DNA of 64,000 nucleotides, taken from contig NC_088321.1 of assembly GCF_910592395.1 (NCBI RefSeq), forward strand, positions 8,620,001 through 8,684,000. The letters are read 5' to 3'. How positions within the stretch are numbered: position 1 is the stretch's first letter; each line of letters begins with the position of its first letter. This document shows positions 32,501 to 47,500 of the stretch, piece by piece. Origin of the DNA: Lineus longissimus (taxonomy: Eukaryota; Nemertea; Pilidiophora; Heteronemertea; Lineidae). The notes beneath the pieces were generated by a model, which saw only the letters and a program-made list of their open reading frames with translations, was not told where the DNA came from and made no database searches. A program made the position numbers and the translations under genes.

Positions 32501-35500
32501 TGGCCCCAATACTTTCCCGGCTTATTTTTGTATAATCCCACACTTTTGATTTTACAGATGGCCCCATATGCAAATCATACCTGCTGAAAAGGCCCCTTAT
32601 GTTCATGAGTATGCCCATATATAGAAAGAACAAAAAATGCTATTTCTCCAAGATCGCTGCAAATTTTACCAATTTAACCCGGCGAGGTGCATCTCCATAT
32701 CAACCACGACTTTCAGAAAAAGTTTCGAGGTCATCCGATCTGAACTGACGGAGGAGATGTGTGACAAACTATTTCAGCTCTACGTCCATTATAGTAGTGA
32801 TAGTAGTGATTTGCCTATATTTTCTCTTTGCTCATGGCTTTCCTGGCGGTACTTTGGTCTTAAATAGAGTATTGGCTCTTGGCTCTTGACTCTTTGTTTA
32901 GGGTGACCCTGTTTACTACCTGTGAGAGAATATCTTTCTGCCCCCCCCCCCCCCCCCGTAAAATCTAGAAAAGGAGTTCCTATTTCAAAATCGACCTGAA
33001 TTCTGTTAGTTGATAATATTCAAAATCAATAAAGCCCATAATGATGTTTGCAAACCAAATAGCTAACATTCCAGACGATATGTACGCATGACATGGCTTT
33101 TTAAGCATTTTATCGTGATATTGATAATGATACCACAAAACAGTTTAGTGATCTCAGCCCAAATTATAAAGTAGCTAGCGACACGAGTACATTTGACTTG
33201 TAACATTTCAGATTTATTTTTCATTTAGCACCGATGTCACTCGGTACAAACATTGCAAAACACGGAAATCCAAACCCGCAGTAAACTTTGCGTGGTGCAC
33301 ACTTCTCGTATATGTGAAACTGTTTCCATCCCTGATGCACCGTTACCATGGAAACACGATTTTACATCACTACACAATGACCTTGTCGAATCGAGTGGTC
33401 ACTTTGTGTGTAGAAAAATCGATTGGCGAAGGCAGATATTGGTGTATATACGGGCTGCCCTTGGGCTGTTGATGGTCCTTATCAGGTCAGTGGTGTCTGG
33501 TTTGTAAAGGAAGCATTAGCCATGGGTTGATGCTAACTGTTTACTGTAATATATGATGAATCGTGGCTGGCTGCCATTGGCTACTGATGGGTAATCAAGT
33601 TGAGGAGTGACTTGCATTATCAAGTTTTGGGTATAGGAACTGTTAGGAGGTGGGGTTGGGGGTTCGATGCCAACTGTCACTGTATGTATGATGAATCGTG
33701 GCTTGCTGCCATTATGGCCATGTTGGTGTGTATGTGCAGGGGTTCAAACCCATTATCTAAATTATATGAAAAAGTAGAGACTGAATTCTACCAAGCACTT
33801 GCAAAACACTTAAAAGAAGGTGGCCCGCTAATATTTTGCATGGTCAAAAAATACTGAGTGAAAGGGGACCTTTTTTGCAAATTAGTGCTTCCCAAGAGAT
33901 GGCTGATTGTCATGATTGGCTTTTAAAAACATTATTTTTTGCAGTGTTTTTTCTAAAACTTCCCAGAAAGTGGCCACAGCCCAGCTTACCAATAATGTGC
34001 GACGTGGAGATAGGCAGATTAACAGATAGCGCCTTTCAAAAACTTCAGGACCTCGCTCCCCCTTTGCACATTCAGCAGTATTAGAATGCTTTGCGCTTAT
34101 TGACTCGGAACCTGAACCCATCCCATTGATCCTCCTGCATATAATCACAATTAGTTCAGCCTTGAAGGTGTTTCCATGGCAACAAAGGAATTGGTGTTCA
34201 TACATATAGACCATATGGTGCACTTTGTTTTGCAAATTTGTCGGATTGTTAGTGTTGTTTGGGGGTGAGTTGTTTGCTTGGAGCATCATGTGGGGCATTG
34301 TTTAAAGTCCTAAGTTTCTTCTAAGGATTTGAAAATTGAAGTTGAATTGGAGAAAATGTAAATTTCATCAATGCCGTTGCGTGGATATATACAAGTGCTA
34401 TAAATGCCAAGTTTCAGTGAATTTGCATGCATCATAACTGCACTACAGCATTGTGTATAATTTCTATTTTACCTGGGCCACAAGTTGATGCGATGAACTT
34501 GAACAGCATGCCCCTTTAAAAATGTTTGAAAAGTATATAGATGCCCAACTGGATGTCCAAGGCACAGATTGTGTCACCATGATGAAATCCTGAGCTCAGC
34601 CATCTGTTATCATTGGCCTTAGATAAGGCCACACAAATTTAAATTGTAGATTTACGAAATTCGGATTTGAAAAACTTTGTGCGGAGGGGAATTATGTTGA
34701 TAAGAGTTTTTATTTTTATGGACGATCAACTGAACTACAGCATTGTGTATAAATGCGCTTCTATTTTTCTAGACCACGATTATAAATGACGTACTCCTGT
34801 AAAATACATTTCTTTTGAGGAACATGGTTTTTAAAAGGCTTCACATCTAAAGCAAGGACAATACACTTTTTGAAATCAATTGAAAATCAAAACTCTTTGG
34901 ATGGAGGTCTAAATCGGGTCGGACCATGATGTAAATCTATAAAATTTATTTGATATTGCCTAATGTCGGGCTTCATACTGTGCAATTCTAATTCAGTGCA
35001 CCTCACACTGGCACCTGAACATTTTTTTGCACCTCTGCTACTTGCCAAAATTTGTGAAAAAAATTAAATCTTTACAATGTTTATTTTGGCTGATTCCTTT
35101 CCGTTTTTGATATAAAAAATATTTTCATAATCTTTATCTAATGATTACGCGCATGAAAATTGGGCGGTTTCATTACTCTATAATTTAAACTCTCAACTTT
35201 GGAAGAATACTCAGGTCGCTCGATCACATTTATGGTAGTTTCGAATTTGTCACCAAGAACATTTTATGACACCACCTCCGCAAATGAAACTTTCTACGAA
35301 AAAGGAGAAAAAACAGTCTTTAGTATGTGTTTCATTAGACTATGCTTGGAAAGTTTATTCAGTTGCTATGGCGATGAATGGATAGTGTTGGAATGCTAGA
35401 TTTGTGACCCTACAAGGGTAGAAATAGCTTTAACCGATATTCTTGTCTGTGGTGCTGCTAGCGCAATTGAACAGAATAACGTCAACAGGTACTGTCAAAT

Positions 35501-38500
35501 CCTATTATTCCACTCCTCATGCCTAAGAGTCATCATGCCTCATCTACCATGGAGGATTGAGACCTTTTAGATTTTTGGAGCATTTCCGTTTTTCCATGTC
35601 CCGAAAAGGGTTTAGTTTGACAACAGAAATAGAAGGTTTTGTGCCTCAATTTCAGATTTTTCCTCTTAAAAACACTGAAAGGGTTGAATTTGAAAGTTCT
35701 GTGCCTCAATTTCAGATTTTTAAGAGATTTCTATTCTTCTCTTCCTGAAAAGGGTTTATTTTGACAGCAGAAATAGAAAGTTTTGTTCCTCAATTTCTGA
35801 TTTTTGGAGGATTCGCATTTTTTTCCTGCTGAAAAAGTTTTAATTTGGCAGCTGATAGAGCAAGTTCCATGCATCAGCTCTCTGTAGAAGTTTTTTGAAT
35901 TTGAAAAATAAGCATTTTAGAGGCATGTGTTGGCAAAAAAAAGGTAGCTCTATGTGCTCGAATCGGCCTGGTATACATAAGGACCAAGCACTGTCAAAAC
36001 GATATATATCTTAAAATATTATGATGACGGTGATCTAATTGAGTCGCATAGTTCAATTTGATTGGTCAATCACATATCATATCCAGGTAATGACTGTCAT
36101 CACAATCACACCATAATCAATGATTATACAATCTTATAGATTTAATTGCAGCTTAAACTTGCGTTATAATGTTAGAGATGATCAGATTTTTTGCCAACCA
36201 CTACAGAATATTCTAAGTTTTGACAGTTTTGACCCCCTAAATACAACCTTATGACCATGCTTGCTAAAACTGACAAAAACAAAGGTATTGTGTAGAAACA
36301 GCATTTCTATTTTCCTGGACCACCAGCAATTATGAACGGCGTTCCCCTTTTAGCAATTACCAATCTGAATGATTTGTTCTGTCTACAGTGGAAACTCCCT
36401 TAGCGGACACCTCTCTATTAGGGACACCCTCTCTATTAAGGTCACTGCATTGGGTCCTAAATTGATCATTTTCATTCAATTTATCCTCTGTAATCAGGAC
36501 ACCTCTCCATTAAGGACAGCATTTTTCAGTCCCAACAGTGTCCTTAATAGAGAGGTTCTACTGTACATGTAATACTGTAGCTTCCATGGATTGTGCACTG
36601 TGAAAGCTTGAACATGGTATATACATTATCGCTGTGACATATGGTTACAAAGTTGGCAAAATAACTTGCTTTAAAAAGCAACTGTGATGTGATAAAGATC
36701 ATCTCGATGATTCTCTGGATTGATTTGCAAATGATAAAAGGACAAAATACTGAACAGCTGATGAATGTATTGTTGAAGCAAGTTTCTGAATTCGATTTTT
36801 TCCGCCGATTTTTGCCGGTCTTTGCTATTTGATTACTGACAAATCAAGAAATGTTGACGAAAAATATGCTTGGACCGAATTATGTTTGATCAACCATAGA
36901 TTAATCTCTGCTTTGTCACAGGTAGATGTAACTTATATTAGTGCTGTAGTTGCATCTACTTCAGAACTAGAACTAAAGCCTGACAGAAGGACACGTGGCC
37001 CACTTAAGGCCAGGTTGACTTTCGAGTTATTCCTAAAGGAGGTATGGGGTTATATGCAAGTTTAATTTTACCACTAAAAAACTTCTGGTGTCACCACTCC
37101 CCCACAAACTCTGTTGCTGAAACCACCAAATTAAAGAGATCCAGTCGTGGTACAAGTCTTTAGTTAGACTAGCTAAATGTGATAAAAACTAGATATTTAA
37201 CGTTATCGAGGCGAATCGCAATGTATGCCCCAGTTCCATGGGCAACAGTGTGTCCAGGCCTGTCACTAAACTGGTTTTGAAGTTATGGGGTGTAAAGGAA
37301 AGATGGCCTCCTGCTGGCCATATTGAATTTCGGAGCGCGACCAAAAACGATAAGGAACCTCCCCCAATCCACCCTATTAAACCATAGAATTTAGAAATCA
37401 ATCGGGGTGCCTGTTCTTGAGTTATAATCCGGAATGGGAAAGCCAAGATGGCCTACTGGTGACCATATTGAATTTCGGAGCATGACCAAAATCAATAGGG
37501 ACCCTTGCCCCATCCACCCCAATTCACTATAGAAATTACAGATCAATCTGTCCTCCGGTTCTTGAGTTATAGTCCAGAATAGGTTGCAGCGGCGGCGGAC
37601 ATGGAAACCAGTTGAAAACATAATGCCCCACCTCAACTTCATTGAGCTGGGCATAGTGATGATGATGATGATGAAATACCTTTTGCATATTGGCGATTAC
37701 GCGGCATGAACCCCAAATGTTGAGAAGGGTCTTTGGTCTTCAACCAACAGCAGCTGGCAAGCCCATTTTTGATTAATTCATGATTAATACATAACAAGAT
37801 GGTGGCCTGGGGGCCATATTGGATATCAGGAGGGGCTAGAAAATTATACAGCACCTACCTTACCCTAGGCAATCATACCATTGAAATATCAGCTCCCTCA
37901 CACAACTGCTTCTGGAGTTATAGGTCAGAATGCTAAAAATCCAATATGCCAACTGACAGCCATCTTGGATTATGGATTGCGCCCAAAATCAGTAGGGAAA
38001 CTCCCTACCATAGGCCATAACACCACAAAAGCTGGAAATCTGTCGGACCTCTAGTTCTTCAGTTAACGAACAGAATGCGAAAACCTAGGATGGCGGCTGG
38101 CGGCCATATTGGATTTTGGAACGCCCCCAAAATCAATTGACATACTAGGCCTACACCCCCTAAAAATTTCAAGTCAGCCGAACAAGGGGTTCTCGAGTTA
38201 TAGTCCGGAATTCAGTGCGGCGGCGGCGGCCGGAAACCACCCAAGCACATTATGCCCCCACTATGGCGGGGGCATAATAACTAAATTGGTGATTACTTCT
38301 TAGCTGATTCCCGCCTTAGGTTTTATCTGAGCCATTCCAAACTCCCCATTTTTATAAGTGTTTTGCTATAGGTTTCCTACAACCTCTTACCTTTGCAGAA
38401 TTTGCAAATAACAATGATTTGGGATTAAAAAAAAAATTTATTGAAAAAAATAAAGAAACTTGGTAATCTGCCAAAATAAAAAATGTGAAGATTTTATATT

Positions 38501-41500
38501 TGTTGCAAAATTTGTTGCAGAAATTTGGTGTTTTAATCAGATGAATAACAAAATGTGAATAGATTTGTTAGCGAATCTGCAATATTCTGAGACCTGTGCA
38601 TTCTGTGTCTCGTTACGATTACAAACAAACTCGTCTTTTGCATCTGCAAATCCACGGCATCAATTCATGGATGATATCGATCACAATGTACCGGTGGAAA
38701 TCCAATCTCGTGTCCTTGAAATTCTCATAATGTGGCATGCTGGATTGTAGTTAATGTTAATGAGCTGCTTCCACACTTCAGATCAAGGTTGAATTCGATT
38801 GCTGAAATATACCAGAATTTCTTGTAATGTGGTTTGTGTTGTCTTAAAAAATATCCCCAGGTGTCTTGAGGAAGGAATTCGGGTGATTCTTTTTATTGGG
38901 TAGATTTGAGGGCAATTGTGGCTGGGTTCAGACTTTTTTCCCCTCTTAAAAAGGGGACAGCAGAAATAGAAATATGTAAGCCTTCTTTTGAATTTTCAAA
39001 ATATGCAAAATATTTCATTTAATAGTAATATTTTGTGAGTTAGGGCATTAAAACGACGCCATTTTCACATAGAAAACGTTTTCAATTTTTGGCGCTGGTG
39101 ACTGTCACGTCTGGAAAAAAAATGTCTCGGTGCTCAGTCTGCACAAGAAGTATATAGTATGATGGAGAGCCTTTACGTTCTGTGCATCAATGCAAGCACT
39201 GAGCATCACTGACAAAGTACATGTGGCTTGATTGCTACGGTAAGCTGTTTATGTTTTTATAAAGGTCAAAAACCATTTATGGAGAACCATGTTGGCCACA
39301 ATGTAGTTTTGTCAGAACATATGAGCATGACCATTGATGGCCATTTTGTCCCTTGCTTAATTTGAAATACGCTGAAATAAACACTTTCAGTAAATATTCT
39401 TTGATAATGTCCTCTGAGGGAATCAGCTTTATTATGTTCAGTTTATAATCCATGGTCGTCATTTTATGCCTTCATTTCTGGAGCATTGACTATATACACT
39501 CTTTTCCCATAGGCCTACATCAAAATATGCTCCATGGTGACAAAGGTCTTATATCTCTTTTGTTTAAAGGATGAGTAATCGCAAGTAGCCGTTGCCATGG
39601 AAACGTTAAGTTTTGTGTTTTTATTATGCTGTGGTGATAGGCTTAATGAGAGGTGCAAGCAGGTGGTGATGAGGGGCGAAGTTTTGAATTAGTGTTGTTC
39701 TTGTTTTTTCTACCAAATATCTAATTTTGCGTTCTCCTCGCTGTGCCAGGTGGTAATCATTCCTGATTCCACATTTTAGGATTCTCCCATGATTGCCCTG
39801 GCCCTACGAGATGTTTAATCACTTCATGTATTACCAGAAACTTGTAAAACTTTATCAAATAATGACATTTTGCCTGGATAGAAAATTTGAAAATATCTAA
39901 AAACTAATATTCCAATTTAAAAGACAAATTCAAATTACAAATCCAAGCAATATCATGTCTTTAAAAAAAATTTGATTGCACTATTTGCCCAAGGCTACAT
40001 GATTTTTGGCAGGCGACAAGAGTGAATCGGTTGTGTGGAACTACACGTTCGCTACTTAGGTTGATTTTCCACCCACATTTCGAAATAACCAGTCAAAGGG
40101 ACCTATCAGCATGTATCCTTCAAGGGTGGCCAATGACGTAGTCATTAGTATAAGTTGGAGAAGTCTAATTAGAGGCCATTAGTGCGATTAGCATAAGCAG
40201 GCAACTTATTTGAACATAATTTCAAAAAGATATTTAACTGACAAATACGGGAAAATTTGAGTTGCACTGAATCGATTTTGTTACATGACGAGCAATATCT
40301 TATTTACCTGGAATAGATTTCACGTCATTTGAAGGCAAAGTTAGTGAGGTGAGCCGCCTGACTTTGCGTGGAAATTAATTTTGCCTACCATTGAAAATAT
40401 CTCCCAAACAATAAATCACCGATATCGTCAAAAGATTTTGATAATATTGAAATATAGCACTGATTGCCTTTGAATAGTTGCTCTGTGAGTGTTCTGGTGG
40501 TAACGGTGATGTAAACAACATTTTCCTCTGGAAACTCGGGTTTTTATGGGGTGGTAGTTCAGTGGATACTTGATCAGGCTCCTAAGGGTTAAACATGAAA
40601 AATAAAAGGCAGACAAGTTTTCAAGGTTTAAAGTAGTCCACATGGGTGTACCTTACCGAACGGACCTTATTCGAGTCTTTTTTTTGGTGCAAACGACCCT
40701 AATGTCTCCAATTGAGCATGGCGTTCCTGAATTAGTGATCAAAACAAAATGGTGATATAGTGAACGAGACATATATTCCAAAATTTCTGAATGGTTACTC
40801 AAATGGATTGGTACTTAGCTGTTGATGTTCATTTTGATGGGACCCTACAGCAGTGGGCCTATGATGCAACTCCTATCAATGTATCCACGGGCTATCAGTG
40901 GATCTATCATCGGCCATCATAGAAACATGGTTTGTGATAATCATCCTAGATCCATCCACGGGCCCATCGATGATCCATGCATGGACACTTCTGCCTGTGT
41001 ATGTGTAGTACATGCATAAATACATCGGTATCACTATTAAGTGGCTGTTCTTGGGAACTCTGCACTTAACCTTGCCGTTGGCTGATAATATTAGGTCTAA
41101 TAATACAAGACCTTGGAATGTTCCCGTGTTCAGCATGAGTGGCATATATTCAGAAAGTGTTTTGGCCTATGTTGAAAAGTCAAACTGAAGACTTGCATGA
41201 AACAACTTACAACTTCTCGTGGCCTAAAAAACGACCACAATGTTTTTGTGTTGAACTGCTTACAAAGCAGCTCACATAATTCATCAAGTTTGACTCTACT
41301 GATCATTGTGAGGTCACGGTGAAAGTAGTTCCTGTTCATTAGCATAACTGACCATTAATTTGCATACATAATTAACTGGGATTGGACGGTTGTTATGTGC
41401 TCTGCATACCTCTAGGGTAAAGTTCATTATGTTGTGCGAGTAGACGTGGGTCCAAGGAATTCCAGTGGAAGTGCAAAATCTGCTCCCGTTGCCAAACTCT

Positions 41501-44500
41501 TCAAGCAATGCAGCGGTGCCCTTACCATAGTCTTTCTTACCCTCAACGCTCCCTGGTTTGAACTCAGGTTGATCGAAACAAAACAGTAGCTGGTTAGTTT
41601 CCGGTCAGTTTTAATATTTGAAAAGTGTATTTTTGAGCACTTAGACACTTCATGTGAAAGTGAAGGACAAACTTCTCTTGTTGAATGAACCTTGTACCGA
41701 CTATTTACATGGTTTCGTCTCTTTACCAACAACCACAACGCTATACTCTGCTGGACATTTGATTTGAAACATGGGTACGGTACATTACATGTAATTGATT
41801 TGACGTCATGTTTGTTAAAAACGAAATCTGGTTTAAAATCTCCCTGTTTCCTCCCGTAAAGCCTGTAGCACACTAGCCGCCAACTTCGGCGTTCACAGGC
41901 GTTTTTTGCCGCAAAGAGTCCTGAACTCTTGAAAAATCCCTAGTCTGCTACGAACGGCATTGGCGAACGCCACTTGCCGCCACTTGCCGCAACTAAACGC
42001 CAAATATCTAACATGTTTGATTTTTGACGTGTGTCGCCGCGTTTGAACGCAAGAAGAAGCCAGGTGTGCTACGGATTGCCGCCTGAATTGGCGTCGGCGG
42101 CGAGGCTATGGCCAATCAGTATGCGTCTTGATGTCACATGATTTCAAAATGGCAGCCTAAAGTGGCGGAAAAGACGCTACTGGACGCCGATTCTGGGCAG
42201 GTGTGCTCTGACCGGGATCCACTGGCCGCCAACTTCGGCGTCGAGAGGCGTCAGCTGTTGGCGGCTAGTGTGCTGCGGGCTTAATGAAGCGAACTCCACC
42301 TATGGGTCTCAGTCGGCTAGAGTTGTTTGTTTTGTCTGTGGTCTGCGAAAGAGGTTGGTCAATGATGGTTGGATCTTTTTGCCGAGACGTCCTGTCAAAC
42401 CTGATCACAATGTTGTAGTGATATATCAAATAGATCCCTCGAAAGGGTAATAAAAAGGCTATTTCAATGACAATTATAGAATTCTAATCATCTTTATTTA
42501 TTATATTTGTTGTTTTTTTCTTTAAAATGTATTTAAATCCATTAATTCAGTTCCTTGAATCTCCAAGCTAGAGGGGTGGGGGGGGGGGGGTAGGGAAAAG
42601 TGCCTCAAGGGCATGTGTGTTTTTCATGCAGATTTTAGGCTATTTTCAGAGTGAAAGAAGGCAGAGTGGGTGAACAAGACACACCCTTACCTGTCACGGT
42701 GCCGTAGTAGAGATTGTGAATTTGCCCAGAATTCTTACCGTGAAACGACCCAGGCAAATTGTTGTTTTGAGTGACGACCTGGGCAATTGTCCTGGCCATG
42801 CAATATGATATTTTGTATCCATTCATTTATAACAGAAAAGATTAAAATTCAGATTGATTTTGAATGAATGAGAATACCCTCTGAATATTTCATGCTTAAT
42901 GCCTGAGTAACGAATATGAAAATAAGGTCTGCGTTAAAAAAAGGTTTACGTTGGCGTATTTTGCTCAATGGTTGAGTGATCAATTAATTGAATACCGGTG
43001 AAATGTATGAAGGATGTTAGAAAACATTGTTATTGTTGTAGGTATGTAAATTGTAACTCTCAGCTGCTACAGCTAGGGAGCATAGGCCTGGATGGTTTGA
43101 TAAAGTATGAAAATGCCATTGTACTCCATCATTAGCTCACCTCTTCGCAGAGGTGAGCTTATCCCATACCGTGGCGTCCGTCGTCCGTCGTCGTCGTCGT
43201 CGTCATCGTCGTCGTCGTCCGTTAGCAGGGCACGTTTCGTAACTGTTAGAGCAATTGAGTTGAAACTTGGTACACATGTACCCTTATGTAATGACACCTT
43301 GGATACCAAGTTTCGGTCCGATTCGTTTCATGGTTTGGCCACCAGGGGGCCAAACGTTAAAAGTGAAAATATGCAATATCTCCCTTAACAGTAGTCGGGA
43401 AATTTTTGGAAAAAATATGGTGGGTACTTCTAGCAAAGGTGCATCATATATCCTCCGGGTTTTTGATTTGACCTCCTTTTCAAGGTCACTGAGGTCAAAT
43501 GGTGTAAATTGGCCGTTAGGATGTAACGATGGCACGTTTCTAAACTGCAATGACTATTGATACCAAATTTGGTACACATTTACCCCTTAGTCAGGTGATC
43601 TCAGGGACCGAAGTTTGGTCCAATATGATTCACCACTTGACCACCAGGGGGCAAAATCCAAAAACCTTAAAAATGTGATTATTCCTTAACTTCTTGCCCG
43701 ATTGCCACCAATTTGATATCATGGGTACATCTAACCACCATACAGTATAGGTCACACAGGTTTTTAATTTGACCTTCTTGTCAAGGTCACAGAGGTCAAA
43801 TGGCGTAAATTCGCCGTCAGGCCGAACTATGGCACATTTCTTAACTGCAATGACTATTGATCACAAATTAAGTACACATGTACCCCTTGGTCAGGTTCTT
43901 AGGTACCGAAGTTTGGTGCGATCTGATTTGCCGTTTTGCCTCCAGGGAGGGGGCCAAATCCTAAATTCTTCAAAATGCCATTATTCCTAGTAATGACTTG
44001 CCCGATTGGCACCAATTTTATATCATAGGTACATCTAATTCTAACAACCATTCAATGTGTCACCCGGGTCTTCTTTGATTTGACCTACTTTTCAAGGTCA
44101 CAGAGGTCGAATGTACTGTAAATTTGCCATTTTGGGGAAATTGTAATTGCTTGGACCTACATCAAACCTAACACTACATGACACAATACCATGCTCTTTA
44201 CCCATCTTTCCTCCACATGAGGTGAGCACAATGGCCCTGGCCATTTCATTTTATTTTAAAAGGTGGACAGAACCCTCTCTGTGTACTTGATATAAATTTC
44301 AACAGTGCCGTTATAAATATAATAAATACTATAAATACTGAGTTTTAAAGGCAAATTTGTATCCATAATAACTGCATTACGGCAACTGCATTGCTATTTT
44401 CGTGACAACTAGTAATAACACTTTGGGTATCCCGAACAAAGCCTGAGCAGAATGAGCCTTTACTGATATTGAATCTGAAGACAATGTCCAAATAAACATA

Positions 44501-47500
44501 ATGGAACTGATCTAATGAGAACAGCCCCCCCTTTTTGAGGGGAGGTGACCTGTGACAATGAATTTCGGTCAAATGTGATTCTTGACTTGGCCACCAGGGG
44601 CCGGAAACGCGACCCTAAAAAGTATATTATCTCTCTTATGAGTGAGTCGTTTTCAATAAAATTTTTATGGCAGGTCCTCCTAGCAAGGATACATCAAATA
44701 TCCCATGGGTTTTTGATTTGACCTTATTTTCAAGATCACAGAGGTCAAATGCCGTAAATTGGCCATTTGAGTGTAACTGTGGCACGTTTCTTTACCGCTA
44801 AAGCTATGAACTTGAAATTTGGTAAAAATGGCTCCCTACATCATATAACCTCTGACACCGAATTTCGGTCTGATCTGATTCTCGACTAGGCAACCAGGGG
44901 GCCAAAACTAAAAAAAGTAAAAAGTGCAATATCTCACTTAATAGTGACTTGTTTTCAATGATATTTTTATGGTAGGTACTCCAAGCAACGATGCATCATA
45001 CAGGTTTTTGATTTGACCTCATTTTCTAGGTCACAGAGGTCAAATTGTGTAAATTGGCCGTTTGCGTGTAACTATATGGCACGTTTCTTACACATCTGAC
45101 TCCCTACGTCATGTTACCACAGACACTGAATTTCGTTCTGATCTGATTCTCCACTTTGCCACCAGGAGGTCAAAACTAAAAAAGGGAAAAAGTGCAAACT
45201 CGCTTATTCGTGACTTGTTTTCAATGATATTTTTAAGGTAGATACTCCAGCAACAATACATCACATGTCATACCGACTTTGGTTTGACCTATAAAATATA
45301 CATGTATAAAGATTTCTTAACCAGGATGAATTCCTAACAATCAAATATCTAGGCGGTGAGCAAAATTTCATTTTCTTTTAAAAGTTGAAAAAAATATGCA
45401 AGTTTTGGGCCGGTGGTAGCTTATATATGTTGGCTTCGAGGTGGGGGCGGGCCATGAATGAATGAAATGATTCTCACCTCAGTATATCAGAACTTAACTC
45501 ACAAAATTTGTACCTCCCACAAAGCCATAGGGCAGGTTTTATCATCGTTATTGTGCCATTGGCCGTGGGAGTATATCTATCGCTGAAGGCCGTGAATTAT
45601 CGAACTAGCTCAACATGCTCAATAATGATCCTGAATTATATCTCGCATTCATCATATTTTCTCTGTACAGTATTGATCAAAAGTGCAAAAGTACTGTATA
45701 CCGCCAAAGTTTTGTGGACATTTTATTTTTTGGCAGACTTTGGAAAGAGAAAGTTCAGAAAATATAGGTAAAAACCAGAAGAATTTTCTCGGTCCACCAA
45801 AATGAAGTCATGAAAAAGTTCTACACAACGCTAATTGATATAAATATTTGATTAAAGAATTTATTCCAATGATGATGAGTTTGGGAATTGTAGAGACAAA
45901 CAAAAATCATTAAATTCTGGCTGAATATTTTCGTGCTTTCATTTCAAAGAAATCATCAGCAACTTTTCTGACAGTCCAAATCACAAGTGACATCCATCCT
46001 GGTTTGCGGTTCATTGACGCCCAACAATGACTTAACAGGGACACGCTTATCTCTCTCTTTTTCGCCTAAATTACGTGCGACCTATACGCGAGTTACGCAT
46101 CAATGGTACCGTGTCAATGATTCTCTAACAGCGCAAATTTAGGGATGACAATAGTGATTTAGACTGTAGACATTGGGACAGCCAAAAATTGAAAAGAGCC
46201 ATCCTGAAGTCCAATCTTACAGCTTGATCCCAGTAAAGAAGGTATACGAGGGATGCACAACACTGATATATTTATCGCATGGTTATTGTAGTACTCTGGT
46301 AAATATACATTGTATTTCTGGGATGAAATGTTACAATTTCATGATGTTCCTTTTTGCTGAATGGTGTTATGTTCACATTATTACTGCGTCTTGAACCAAA
46401 TCTGAAAAATTGCAGTCGATTAAAGGAACATTGTGCACAAACCAAAAACCAATCAAGAACAATGATAGAATCCATGAACAATATTATCGTCCTTACACTG
46501 TTTGTTGTATTTGAAATTTGTAATTTGAAATTTTTCGATTGTGTAAATACCTACTGAATATAAATTTCAATTTTGCTGTTATCTAGACAGATACTATAAA
46601 CACTAAGTTTTAGCAAATTCGCATGCATGATAACTGCTCTATGGCATTGTGTAAACTGTATTTCTATTTCCCTGAGCCAAAAGTCAATACAAGCATACCC
46701 CTTTATAGATTAAAAATGATTTGATCTTGTATCTTATGAAGACTTTCTCAAATGAATCACAGATTGAAAGGTTATAAGTTGAAGAAAATTTATCTTTGTC
46801 CAGTTCGTTAAGTGATTTCAAAATTGTGACCCACCAAGACAAAATGAGTCGCATGTTGCACAGAAGATGAGCCTGAAATGACACCAGGTCATAATAGAAG
46901 AAATTGTTGTACTCAGATATCACAAAAGGCAGACAACAGTGAAATGAACAACCAGTCCGTCTCAACCTGTCAAGCTCGGAGCGACACGCGACTTGTTCCG
47001 TCATGGCGGGTCACAATTGTCAAAACTTCAAATGAGATTTTGACTTGGTCAGATTACAGAGCCTTATTTGATTTTTTGATTTACTGGTAGACGATTTGGG
47101 AACAGGCCGTAAAATGTTGTTTGTCGTGATGCCTCCCTTTGACACGTTTGATTGGAAAACAATAATTTTGCAGTAAAAACTCTACATGAAAATGTATTGG
47201 GATAATTCACTGTGGCACTTAACTTTTGGCATTGACTGTACCTGCATATTCTGCACAATGGTGTTGCACTTATCAATGGCACCAAGTATATCAATGAAGG
47301 CATTCAGCTCTGCTTAAAAATAGACCATTGATGTTGTCCTTCCTTTGTACAGCACTGTGTGCCTTTCTGTATGGAGTATGGAGTGTATGGAGTATGTGTA
47401 TGGGGTATGGCAAAGTTGAATTGAAACACACTGAAACCTCATCCAAGGTGAAATTGGTCATGACCTGATAAGGACGTGGTAAAAACTTGTTTTGCTCTAA

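Noticed and set aside
32637-32867. Captured gene exon inside the MULE-like element
   Set aside because: A 76-codon frame with plausible composition, but I recognise no family and see no supporting splice sites.
41427-41873. 148-codon minus-strand frame
   Set aside because: No recognised domain or splice context; its end abuts the Harbinger-like MITE. Chance open frame is likelier.
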